A stretch of DNA of 64,000 nucleotides from Apostichopus japonicus (lineage: Eukaryota > Echinodermata > Holothuroidea > Aspidochirotida > Stichopodidae): assembly GCF_037975245.1 (NCBI RefSeq), contig NC_092570.1, positions 14,831,501 through 14,895,500 on the forward strand. The letters are read 5' to 3'. Every line of letters begins with the position of its first letter. The first letter of the stretch is position 1. The translations under genes and the position numbers were made by a program. Shown here in pieces: positions 1 through 11,900 of this stretch. Under the pieces are notes generated by a model, which saw only the letters and a list, made by a program, of their open reading frames with translations, searched no databases and was not told the origin of the DNA.

Positions 1-568
1 CTTAGCCACTGGCAATATAATCATGTCATTTTACATGCTGATCTAAACCACTAATTCTCTTCTTTAATTGTTTTTTTTGTCTCTTCTATTGCGCATGCTT
101 AAAGCAGTTGTTTGATAGACCATTAATGGTATTGAAATGTTACTCAAAATAATATTGTAATTAGACAAAAATAAGAAAGTCTACTAGATTTTGTTTACCT
201 CAAGTACATTAATTGGCCATTTATTAAAATTTTGCTATGGATATTTGAAAGTTTGAACTTCATTGGTACTGGAATTATTCGAGTATTTGTCAAACGTACT
301 TTTTTATGTAAACTTCGCCTTAATCTACGAATTTTGAACCCTGATCAACTCTTGTTGTGTCCGACGACAAAACGGGATATCTACTTTATTTCCACTTGTT
401 TTGTTATCTAATATAGTTTAAAAAAAAAGGACTTCAGTTGTATAATTTATCTTTAAGAAGATTGGTGTTTATTTAATTTTTTATTTTTAACACATTTACA
501 ACGAAGAATAAAAAAATATATATTTGGATGATGCCTTTTGATCTCTTAATTTCTTAAATCCCATATAG

Positions 569-1138
569 CGATTAAGAATTGGTCTCTATTCGGTCTATCT
601 GGAAGACTGGCTGAAAATTTTTAAACCTAGTCAGCTGAGGGTCATTAGAACCGAAGATTGGAGCGTAAAGTGTCCTGAGATTCTGACCGATCTTCATCGA
701 TTTTTAGAGCTCGGTAAGAATTGTTCTTTTGACTTTTGGAAATATTTTGGCTCTCAGAGGAGAAAAGCTGGAGGACAGAATTACCTTCTCTGTAATGGTC
801 TGTGATGACTCGGTGTTAAATCACATTGTTCTCTCTTACGAGGGGGGGGGGGGAAGGGAGGGGGAGGGGTGTATCACTGCCACTATACTTACCCCTCGTG
901 CAAGAACTTTGAGCTATCATGCTGTGAAGGTAAGCTTTCAACAAACAAATATGTTCTCTCGCCAGATGAGCTTCCTCCCGGTGAGACGAACGACTTATGT
1001 AACGAAGAACGCCATAATGTTGGACACAGCAAGACGGTGGCGTTGTTACCGGAGACAGCGCAGCTGTTGCGTGATTTCTATTCCCCCTTTAACAAAAGAC
1101 TGGCAACTTTACTCGATGACGATAATTTTATATGGTAA
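569..1138 (+). CDS. CHST15: CHST15-like sulfotransferase, 3' end of an upstream tandem copy (partial)
   Basis: Two exons are visible: 569-713 and 966-1138 (stop TAA at 1136-1138). The first starts after a TATAG acceptor and ends at GTAAGA; it encodes a segment with the family pattern GLYSVYLEDWL followed by RTEDW. The second starts after CTCTCGCCAG and encodes the C-terminus, with LLRDFYSPFNKRLA near the end, matching the C-terminal region of vertebrate CHST15. Exon phases are 0 then 1, as in the complete gene at 5937-17038. The 145-bp exon is identical to its counterpart at 16463-16607. The last exon differs by a few bases, giving about three amino-acid changes (two E to K, one L to I, reading from this copy to the other). 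The PAPS-binding exons would lie left of the window, so I cannot tell a whole gene from a 3' fragment. The intact frame argues against old pseudogene decay. Confidence 0.8.
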
Positions 1139-1729
1139 TGTATAGAGATAGTACCGACTCATCTGGTTCGTCAGTAGAAAAAATCTAGATCCAAGTATCG
1201 CAGATTGCCGAGAAGTGGCGTGCGATGAGGACAGGAATGAGAAGAACTTGTCGTTCGTGTGGAAAGGCGACGGTGTTTGGACGGATCATATTATCACTGA
1301 GGCAAGAAGTCAAGTCAAACTTAAAACTGTATTCGTATATGGAGAACAGGGTATTGGTATATGAGTACCAAGACACATAGTTTCGTAGAGACAGTTTGGT
1401 GTTAGTACAAGGAAGAGGATTGTGTATTTATTTAGATGAAATTAATGTTTCCGGTTTCCAAGTATAATCTACCCCACTCTGGATAAAGTAATACGTTGAC
1501 TATAAATGGCATCTTGAATAATCCGTATCGAGATGTTTATACGCATGCTCTCTATAGCTTACAAAGTGGTCTTGAATTTAGTCCATATACAATATCTGCT
1601 ATAAGTGCATTACAACACGCAATCATCAGAAAGCATACTTTACTTCAGTAAATATCTAACATGATGTCATCGTATCGCTTCTTGGAACTTTTCTAGTTGA
1701 GCGGATTGAAACGGACTCTGCACGTTTAA

Positions 1730-2110
1730 TCCCCAAGGTGGCATATTTCATATAGGGTCTAATCCACCCAAGGAAGATGAGTCCCGAAAAGCAGCAGGCG
1801 ATCATCTTTGTAGATATGTTATCAAAGAAGATTTCTTGGTTTTTGGCTTGGATGTAGAAGTGCATGAATTATAGTACATCTCGTGCGAAAATCGAAACAT
1901 TTTTAGAACCCCTTAAGGCTTACCAAGAACAGCGCGCAAGTAAATTGTTTACTGGTGAGTAAAGATGCTTGTTTACATGTGACTAATAAAACTTCGCGAT
2001 CTCATAGCTGCAAAATTCTACATGGTCATAATAGGGAAAATTACAGGTGCCATGAATGGCCAACGTGTCAGCTATCCCGTGAGGGGTATAGGGTTTCGCT
2101 ATTGGGAATT
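1730..2110. repeat. Dispersed repeat family, member 1 of 3
   Basis: A segment that runs from GGTGGCATA through AAGCAGCAGGCGA and CATGGTCAT to TGTCAGCTATCCCGTGA recurs, diverged but in the same order, at about 17637-18010 and 31881-32255. The first two are related through the segmental duplication. The third is an independent and more diverged member. There is no convincing long open frame, and terminal repeats were not identified. Confidence 0.6.
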
Positions 2111-2606
2111 TCTATAAGAAACTATAGAGACCACGTGACTTTGATGACGACGTGCTATTTAATCAGGCATGTATATGGAGTATGCTACCACAAATAATTG
2201 GGGGCGGTAGATAATATTCATCGCAACTCTTGTAGAGTTTTCAGGCCTTGGTATCACAGTCCTTCAAACGTAACTTTCGATGGTTGACAGAGATTGCATA
2301 TTGCAAAATTAAACCATTTTATCTTCAAAGTTTATTTTTGTTTACGATAATAAATAGAAAACAACAAACATATAAAAATACCGTGTTCTGAATATATTTC
2401 TTCACCCTTGCGATAAATACAGTTTTGCAGCCCAATCCCTACTCTCATACTTTAATGAATGTTAGTTACATTAGCAGCCAAAAACAAAGAAAAAAGAACT
2501 GAGGAGGCAAATCTCCATGGCAATAATTTAGGTGTGAGATCAGGGTTTAACTCGAGGATGTGTTAATAACTCATTGTTTATTGGGAGGCTTGAACCAAAA
2601 GGGGCC

Positions 2607-3670
2607 ATATGTATGGTCGTTCGTCAGGTGTAAAAAGAGTGATTGAAATCACGTCAGTCTACCATAAAGCTCCCAGATTGCTCAAAGTGCTTGAACTCGG
2701 AAAGAAAAGCCATATCCCTATTGAGACCATGACAGTGTGAACGCACTTTAAGGATTAAATCGACTTCCTTCAAGCTTCTCTTATTATGGTCAGACAGGAA
2801 GTCGAATTGATGCATGGGTCTGTTTCTCCCTCACCCAACAGTTGTAACCACTGGTCTGTACAGATCAGTGGTTGTAACTAGAGATACACAGTGCAGGATC
2901 ATTGGACTGAATCTTGTCGTTGAAATTTCGCCGAACGAGCAATGTTCAAGTTTATGTGGACCTTTTAGTTTGCCTACACTATTATTTAGAGCCAACACAG
3001 ATATTAAGTACTATGTACCTTATTCCTTTCAAGTTGATATTTTGAATTAAAATGGTCGAACACATTTCGAGATAGTTGTCGAAGTTTCCAGAAAAAAAAG
3101 TCGAGACTTGAAGAATTCGAAAATATAGTTTAAATTTGGAGAAATGAAAAACCACTGTCGAAATACTGACTTTTACTGGAAACTAATTCAAGCTGTATCA
3201 TATGCAATAGAGTAACAAGAGTGTCAGGATGGCAAAGGATATGCGTCTGATTTTCATAAGAATATAAAGAATATAAGAATTTTCCCTCTTTTCTTGTTTT
3301 TTGAAATTGCGACAATTGATGTGGTAATTTCGTCATAAAAAGTCGCAATTTTGATAGCGACTCGAACTACTAAAGTAGCTTCTCGAAATTTCCAGCGATA
3401 TTCTCGAAAGTTAGCTACGCCTGTTTTTTTAAATCAAAATTTCGACTTAGGTCTAGCAATATCGAGAATAGTTCGAAATTGTGGGAATTTTTTATATATT
3501 TTTTTATAAATAGTGGGTAGGAAGGAACCTTCCCCCGGGGAGAACTTCTCGGAGAAGGGAAGGGTGAGGGGGGCGGGAAGGATCAGGGCGATTTGTGGAG
3601 CTGGATCGGCGGAGGGGTAGGCAGGGGCGTAGCGAAGGGGTTTTTGTTGGGGGGGGGGTGTGGAGAATTT
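2607..3670. other. Intergenic, no gene seen
   Basis: Only short frames with no family resemblance. The sequence is AT-rich up to about 3500 and then becomes G-rich at the edge of the tandem array. At 3440-3480 there are short runs built on TTCGAAA/TCGAGA words. Confidence 0.5.
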
Positions 3671-4360
3671 GATTTGCCGACGGATCTGGAAGTGGTGACT
3701 GAAATGGGGGAGGGGTCTAAGGGGAGTGGGTGTCCCCCTCCCCTTTGGCAATTTTTTAGATTTGAAACGTCCTTAGATGCAATCTGGTGCATATTTTAAG
3801 TAAAATTTGATTTGCCGACGGATCTGGAAGTGGTGACTGAAATGGGGGAGGGGTCTAAGGGGAGTGGGTGTCCCCCTCCCCTTTGGCAATTTTTTAGATT
3901 TGAAACGTCCTTAGATGCAATCTGGTGCATATTTTAAGTAAAATTTGATTTGCCGACGGATCTGGAAGTGGTGACTGAAATGGGGGAGGGGTCTAAGGGG
4001 AGGGGGTGTCCCCCTCCCCTTTGGAAAATTTTTAGTTTTGAAACGTCCTTAGATGCAATCTGGTGTATATTTTAAGTAAAATTTGATTTGCCGACGGATC
4101 TGGAAGTGGTGACTGAAATGGGGGAGGGGTCTAAGAGGAGGGGGTGTCCCCCTCCCCTTTGGAAAATTTTTAGTTTTGAAACGTCCTTAGATGCAATCTG
4201 GTGCATATTTTAAGTAAAATTTGATTTGACGACGGATCTGGAAGTGGTAACTGAAATGGGGGAAAGGTCTAAGGGTAGGGGGTCTACCCCTCCCCTTTGG
4301 AAAATTTTTAGTTTTGAAACGTCCTTAGATGCAATCTGGTGCATATTTTAAGTCAAATTT
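3671..4360. repeat. 138-bp G-rich tandem repeat, five copies
   Basis: The word GATTTGCCGACGGATCTGGA recurs at about 3671, 3809, 3947, 4085 and 4223, a constant 138-bp period. Each unit has a G-rich half (GGGGGAGGGGTCTAAGGGG) and a C-rich inversion (TGTCCCCCTCCCC), then GAAACGTCCTTAGATGCAATCTGGTGCATATTTTAAG. Later units diverge slightly. A shorter relative lies at about 60270-60430. Frames across it are repeat shadows. Confidence 0.92.
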
Positions 4361-5936
4361 GGCACGGAAGAAGCTCCCGTTCTCCTTTTCTCTATTCAGC
4401 TTTCCTTCTTTCTTCCCCTTCCGCTCTCCTTTTCTCCTTTTGCCGACAGACCCAAAATTTGCCGACAGCGACCAAATTATAGGGGTGTGTGACACCCCCC
4501 ACCCCCCCCCCCCGCTCGCTACGCCCCTGGGGGTAGGAGGGAATCTTCCACCGGGAAAATTTCTCGGGGTGGGGGAGTGATTCGGGCAATGTGGAGCTGG
4601 ATCGGCGGAGGGGGTAGGAGAGAACCTTCCCCGAAATGACCATTTTGAGTGATAATGGCGTGAACTTCCATGATGGGAGGGGAGGGGTTGGGGGTATAGT
4701 TCCCCAGTGGACGAGATTGTGGGGTGGAGCTGGATGTTCTTAAAAATTTGTATAGAACGCCGTTATGTTTCCTTAATCGGGAATTAACAGTAACCCCTGG
4801 CTATTTCGTAGGAGCTACACAACTCCGGTTAGTTTGTTCAGGACCGTTTATCTTGTGCAGGACAACTCCCCATTCTTTGCCCGTATGGTATGCTGTATTG
4901 GCCCCAGACCTCCAGGAAAGTACTTTTTGAAAACCGTTTAGCAATTATAGCGTGCTATAATTTGGGGCCTATACTGACTACCTTTAGGCTCATGCGGACT
5001 AAACGGGTTGTAATTTATTCACTCACTGAAAGATTCCCCCAATTATTCCCAGCCGTGTATTGAGCACTATTAAAGAGTGAAAACATATCTCATATATTGG
5101 CAGTAAAATATGCGTTGAAACTTTGAGCATCCGTAATTATTAACTTAACTAGCATATTTTGGGATAATGGTGATGACCATTGAGAGAACAATCATCGGAT
5201 AGACAAACCGAACGAGTAAACACGTAAAACAGCTTCGATAACAAAGCAACCAGGCGCAATTGCAGTTTTGTTTTTTGCTCAATACCTCATCAATCTAGGT
5301 ACAAGTACCTTACATAGGCTATATAAGTAAAACAGAGAAAATGTAAGTAAAATGCCTATGAAGTGAAAAGTTCCTCACTAAACCAGCTGGTTTTGTTGAA
5401 AACCTCAAACGCGCAGGCTACGTATAGACTAGATGCAGTAGTCACTTGCCAGTGTCGTTTGTGTTATTTTCCGTACCCAATATCCGCTCGTCTGCTCGCC
5501 GAGATAGTCAGTTCTCATTCGCAATCAAGCAACGATGTTAGCCTATACTAAAGTATGATTCCCATTGGACAATCCTTGCTATAGCGCTTCATACTGTATC
5601 TATTTACATCTTATCAAATCTAAATGCCTATCGCCAGAGATCATTCGAAGGCATTCCACTTTATTGACACCGACAGCAATGCGGTGAAAGGCTGATGCGG
5701 GAAACGTGTACACAGATCCTTCCTCGAAAGTATATATAGGTATTTAATATATATCACGAAAGCGCCTATACACTGGCAATCATCACGCAAGCCGGAAACT
5801 TCACTGTTATCAAAACAGGGGAGGTCACCACAACCTCGAACACACATGCATGCAGTATATGTGAACCAAATGTGGTATTTCGTAAGACGGGTTCTGAGTG
5901 AAAGGTGTATTGAAAGTTTTAAAATGTCTGCTTAAA
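4361..5936. other. 5' flank of the sulfotransferase gene, no gene seen
   Basis: G- and C-rich low-complexity sequence to about 4720, then ordinary AT-rich DNA. No coding stretch has family resemblance. The promoter and 5' UTR of the gene starting at 5937 should lie here, but I cannot place a TATA box or transcription start. Confidence 0.45.
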
Positions 5937-5960
5937 ATGTCTGCTTTGTTTAATCAGGTG
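5924..5960 (+). promoter_or_regulatory. Start region with a three-codon upstream ORF
   Basis: ATGTCTGCTTAA is followed at once by AAATGTCTGCTTTG, so the start context is a tiny tandem duplication. The first ATG opens a three-codon frame that stops. The second opens the coding frame, which reaches a strong donor (CAG/GTGAGT) after seven codons. I chose the second ATG because its phase joins exon 2. Confidence 0.5.
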
Positions 5961-8900
5961 AGTGATAACTTAATGTTTTTTCTCTCTAATACCCAAAGGG
6001 GTATCTTATACCGAAGAGGGTACAAATTCTGGTCATAAAATACCAAGTTTATTGAACTTAATAGAAAGTTAACGTGTTTGTGTGGTGTTTCACGGTATAT
6101 CCGTGATATTGCCTATCATTGTCACAGAATGACTGTCGAACTGTTGTAAGTCAGACCATCTGTTTTACCTCCATGGTCAGACTCTAGTGTTAAGAGCAAG
6201 ATTAAGACTCCTTCTGTGATCATAGAGTGGTAACCGTACCCAGGGTATTGTTAGGGTTGGGTTCACTCAGGGTTAACTCCATCCCCCCCCCCCCCCCCTT
6301 ATTTGTTTCGATGATAATCGTAACCTATAGGCAGTCATGCAGGCGGGTGCGTGTGTATAGGTGCATGTGTGTTACAACTTGCTTGTAAACACGATATCTC
6401 AAGAAGGGAAGCTTAGACTAATATCATATTTGGTGAGTAGGTCTACCACACTGAGTAAAAACACCGTATTGTTTTTAAAGGAGGTCAAAAGTCATATAGG
6501 GTCACCAGAATGACAGCTGACAATTCTTCTTGAAGTTGGAGGAATGGGTGACCATTATTTCGACTTTCTAGCATATATGAGGGCATTACTCTTCACGTAT
6601 AATGTCAGTGAATAATTTATCCGGTATCGCATAACAAAATGCTATGCAAAATGGGCAACTTGCTATACAAAGGCGTATAGCAGTTTTTGCACAAACGAAC
6701 CATGTAGTATTTTATAAGAGATAAAAGTTCGTAACCTTCAAGACTGCTATGCAAAGATTTTACACATAAATTATTCCCTGAATGTTTCTGATTAGATGAA
6801 CAAAGATCTAGCCATCTTTGAAAGGAGAATTCAGGTTCGAATCAAACATTCGTAGGATCAATGCACTGTTGTTAGAAATGAGAGTTAACTTTGATGTCTA
6901 AAGTTGTATTATTGAAAAAATGACAGCTAATCCCATGCAAACAGATAAATTTTCATTTTGAATAATGAAGAGAATAAATTCCTTCGTATTTGGTTTTTGT
7001 GTTTATATGTTTGCATGTGATGAAACAAGAGCAGGGATATAGAACCACCATTTTAGAACTTGGGGTGGGGGGGGGGGTAGGGGGAGGCTATGATGTTAGT
7101 CTTCCATGAAAGGGATTTGAGGGGAGGGTCCCCTCCCCTTAGCTCCCTGCCGTTTTGGGGATAAGCCCACTTGATTGTATTCGGTGGGGGATGGGGGTGG
7201 GTGATAATTTCACTCCAGAAGTGTACTTGGTTGCGCCCCCGAATTGTGTCTTAATAATAGAACAAACACGTCACCTCGGTAATGAGTTATATCTGAGTGA
7301 AAATGCTACAATGTATATCGATACTATGTTTATCATTTTGGAAATCATATTTTGGATAATTCTCGTTAACCCTTTGCACCATAAATCAGGAAGCATTCTG
7401 TATGTATCTATATACGTATCTGAAATTCAAGTGTTTTTTCTTCTTTCTCTTCAGCGTGCAGTGAGGTTGCTCTCGGTTGCCGGTGTTTTGTTTGGTCTCG
7501 CTGTCATTCGGTCTGTCGTAATGAGATATCCACAGCCATTACCTGATTGGTCGGAAGATGAGAAGCCTATTCATTTGGAACCTGAGGTCAGCTAAACAAT
7601 ACAACATTGTCGACAAAGATAAAATGGGGAGGAGTGGTATAACTGATTGAATTTCTCATTGATATAAACGAGGATACCCCTTCGCCTCTCCATACGTACC
7701 GTCCTCATTGTATACTCTGAAACCACAATCCGAACGGTCACAGGTCCCTACACATCATTTGCCTAAGCCCAATGCACCGTTCATGATAAGAACCAGTGGG
7801 TGTTAAAACAACCCCGCCACCCCCCCCCCCAACGCCTCCACTCTCCAAATTTTCGTTCCCTTATGTCGTCACGTTTTAGGTTATTCTGAGTGCCTTGCTG
7901 TATCCTTCATTCAGGTCCATGTCGGAGGGTGAGGCAGCTGTGTGTAGGAACATGTGCCAGTTCGGATTGTTGTTTGAGAATATACAGAATATATATATAT
8001 ATATATTCCAACTCACTAGGATTTTAATTATATATATATATTCATTTGCCTTTGTCGTTTACCGCCATTACAGGAACAAAGTCTGTTCAAAGTATCTCTT
8101 TCGAGATCCGGTTTTAGGAATCACAAATGATTTCGAGTTAGTTAGAATCATGTTTGATCTCTAGAGTAAGGCAAATATGTCACCAAAAACAGAACTATAG
8201 TATTGTTCGATACAGGTGACAAACGCCTAGAGTGGAATTACGACCTTCCTTACCGGTTTCGAACCTCTGGACATACAATTAGGCGCCCATAGCCTAGTGG
8301 TTAGGGTGTCCGCATATAAAGCGGGGGGCCTGCATGGGTTCGAATCCCGGTGGAGGCTGCAAGCTTTCTCACTGTTCTGGATTTTCCTACTCATTACGAT
8401 TTCAATGAAACTTATTGTATAACTTAAAACTTAATGCATCTGAGTAAACACTGATTATGTAAATGATAGCGCGTGAAATATTTGCGCGTGAAATAATTGC
8501 GCGTTAAAGGACTTTAAATTAGGACATTTTAATAGAACATGCAGTAAAATTCGCTTAAGAAACGTGGAAATGAAATTTGAATAAAGCCTGACAGATATTA
8601 CGTCGTTTGTGATATTTTAAAATATTCTTTGGGTTTCAGAATATAAGATACACCACAAATAAATACCTTAAACGAATAGAAAAGAAAAAACTACAATTTT
8701 GATCCGTTTTGTCAACGGAAATATAATTTCTTTCTCCAAAAACTGTTTAAGGAGAGCACGGATGTCGATAAATGCCATACAAGGGTCTGATTCACGCGGT
8801 CGTAAAATACGCGAAAATTAGTATAACACCGGGTCATTATTTTTTACTTAATAAAAGATGCTAACTTTTCATATATAGAACATTATCGGTTATCCAAGTT

Positions 8901-11900
8901 TCCCGTGTGTCGACATGGGCTACACCATAACGAACTATTGGGAATATACTGTTCAGAACATGCGTTAGATATTTGTCTCTTTGGCATATATCGTCAAAAA
9001 TAGTAGAAGAGAATGGTTTGCGCACAGAATATGTAAAACATATATCCCATACCCAGCTTCCTTGGTCCTAACAGGGTTAAAGTAGCAGCTCCCTGGTCCG
9101 AATAAGTTACCTTAGTTACCTTGATTTAACTTCGCGGATTGTATCTTTAATAACAGGCACTGTCGGAGTACCCAGCTGAGTTTATTGAGAGTAAGAAGAA
9201 TCCCTGTTGGGTATCACCAAGGGGCACCGTGGACTGTTTACCGTATTTTTATCTAGCTGGCATGCCTAAATGTGGAACTACTGATATCTGGTTTAAACTG
9301 ACAAAACACCCTCAAATCTCGGTAAGCAGAAAGGAACCGCATTGGTGGGCCAAAATACGAGTCGGTGAGAATACTTTTTATGCTATTTATGTGATAGCAT
9401 GTTATGCTACTCTATACTATAATATAGGCTGATATAGCTAACCCGGCACATGATTTAAGTTATGGTATAACAATGACTCCGCAGATCCGTTGTACTTTAT
9501 GAATAGTGTGATAACATGATACTCTGATATATATATATATATACTTGTATATGATAGCCACACACTTTACATAATGTAAGTGTGGCATACTATGCCGATT
9601 CATTTAGTCCGTATGTATTATGCCAACTATAGGTATCGAGACACCGGACACCTCCGACCCCCCCCCCCCACCCCAACCCCTCCCATCTCGTCAGGCCTGA
9701 TTAGGCTGATTCTAACAATGAAGAGTTTATGTAAAAAATATATAAATATGTAGATATATAAATAAATGAAAATCAATAAATAACAGGATAAAGTTATACT
9801 ACTGTAAAAATTTTGCCGAAAATGTCTCCCAGATTGCTGGAAATGGCACTTCCCAGGCCTTGTAAGTTGCATCTATGCATTTTCTATTTTGAAATTACTA
9901 GCGATATCATAATTTTTTTTAAATATGCTCAAGGAGGGGGCGGTCGCCCCTTCTCCCCCCCCCCCATTGGCTATGCGCCTGGCCTGTTGGCTAAGATCCA
10001 TGTGTATAGTATCTGTTCCCTTCTAGGGAATCGTGATACACACCTGCCGATGATCACACAGTCACAGTCTCGATGCAAGGGGACTGTGGTTGAGAGCGGG
10101 TCAGTCGTTTGGTAGTTTGGTTTTTCGTGCACAGGTTCCTCTCCTGGATGAATTTTCTTAAAAAGTACCGAGAGGATGAGAACGAACACGTAGGAGGCGA
10201 GGACCAGTCTTTTGCATAAGAACGACAGAAATAGGAAAACATAAACTTAATACATTCATACATACATTTACATATGAAATAACGTATCTTTAACGTGTGT
10301 GCATGTGACATTATTTCGCATATCTCGTCCCAAGTAAATAACAGATAATATTGTTTAACCCCGCCCCCCCCTACCATCTTCTGATACAAAGACACACAAA
10401 CTGTTACAAAATTAAGAAAGAGATACTTACGAAATTTTCTCGGCGCCGAAGTTCGGTCTATCTCTTCGGTATATTAAAAGAAAAGTATATGAACTGCATA
10501 TATTTCAATTCATTTAACACGATAATGCCTAGAAACTTTGGAATAACTACATGTAAGGGTGTTAGCTTCTGAAAATAAGAGTTTGTTCTTGATCAGAGAA
10601 CCCTGGGTTTGGTGTGATGACCAAACACAGAGCAAGACACATAAAAAAAAGGAAAACTCAACTGGATTGGATTAAATTAAATTATAATTACGAATAACAA
10701 ACAATATACAGCAGATCTGGGCCCAGAATAAGAATTAAATAAAATGACTTACAGTTGTCAGGTGCGCACCCCAATAGTTAATGTTATTACAATATGTTTA
10801 ATTTAAATGCTGATTCTGGTTGGCTGGCCCGCTGGTGTCATCAAGGGTGTCATCTGATATTCCACGACATCAGTATATACAGGTATGGAGTCCTCCAATG
10901 GTCAAATAATATAAAAGGAAATAGTGTTCCAGCAAGCTTGTTACAGAATATCCATATATAACAAATATTGTGTCCCAGACAGCCAGATAAAACAGTGGGT
11001 TGTAACAGTGTTCCGGACAGCAAGATAAATCGGCGATAGTAACAAATATAGTGTTCCGGACAGCCAGAAAAAGCGGTGATATAAGTAACAAATATAGTGT
11101 CCCAGAAATCCAGATAAAATAAAGAAGGATTACAGAGTTTTCCACTTAAAAGGTTTACAATGAACAACTATCCAAAATGATTAATAAATTAATAAGTCTC
11201 CTTTCTCTAGACTTTCCACTAAGAAGATGTACAATAAACAAACTATCCAACATTAAAACTATATCTCTTCTCATTAGCAACTGTCTTGCTCCAATACTTA
11301 TGGCCAACTGCCTGACTCCCTATACCCTCACAAAACTCCTTTGTTCCTATAATATATACAGTATACACAGACCCCATTTCCTGTGAGGGCTAATTTCCAG
11401 GAAGAACAAAGATAGTTGCTTAGCAACCCAGAAGGAGAAATCTTAATCCCCCTCCTTTTACCACCACAAGCAACATACAAATACACACACTGTACAAATG
11501 CATAGCCCTCTGTACAGTGAGCACTGTACACTAATACTAATAAACAAGTAAAACTATAGTACAAAAGAAAACTTTATGTAAGAGCTGACCATCTTACATA
11601 CACAAAAGACCAAAACAAAAATCTCCAATGACACGAAGTCAAAATGAACAAATAGTCTACAATTTCTTCTTTGCGACGATATATGCAACGTTGTTGATCC
11701 AGCAAGTATAGCCACATGGTGCACAGTAGCCTACCAGGCTTTCTGTATACCATAACTTACAGGCAGCAGTAGAACCTACATATCTTTCGGACAATACATG
11801 GCTGGAGTAAACGAATAGGATTACTACATACCTATATGCTCATGATAATGAACACACCGTTTAAGTATACCTATACTCTCTATGATGCTGCGTTCCTTAG

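Larger units (their letters stand above)
274..2606 (+). repeat. Segmental duplication, copy A (partner 16165-18518)
   Basis: Starting at ATTATTCGAGTATTTGTCAA, this block matches 16165-18518 almost base for base over about 2.3 kb, with scattered substitutions and small indels, and ends at a shared AACCAAAAGGGGCC. It covers the last two sulfotransferase exons, the intron between them and about 1.4 kb of 3' flank. Sequence on both sides of the block does not match its partner. Confidence 0.9.

Noticed and set aside
869-965. Upstream part of the sulfotransferase terminal frame
   Set aside because: It is intron; the phase from the previous exon requires the acceptor at 965, and the frame before it runs through a variable poly-G tract.
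7155-7595. 146-codon plus-strand frame
   Set aside because: Only 7455-7586 is exon (acceptor TCTTCAG, donor GAG/GTCAGC); the rest is intron read-through.
7911-7990. Possible extra sulfotransferase exon beginning near SEGEAAV
   Set aside because: The CAG acceptor puts it in a frame that stops quickly in the required phase, and exons 2 and 3 already join in phase with the expected protein order.
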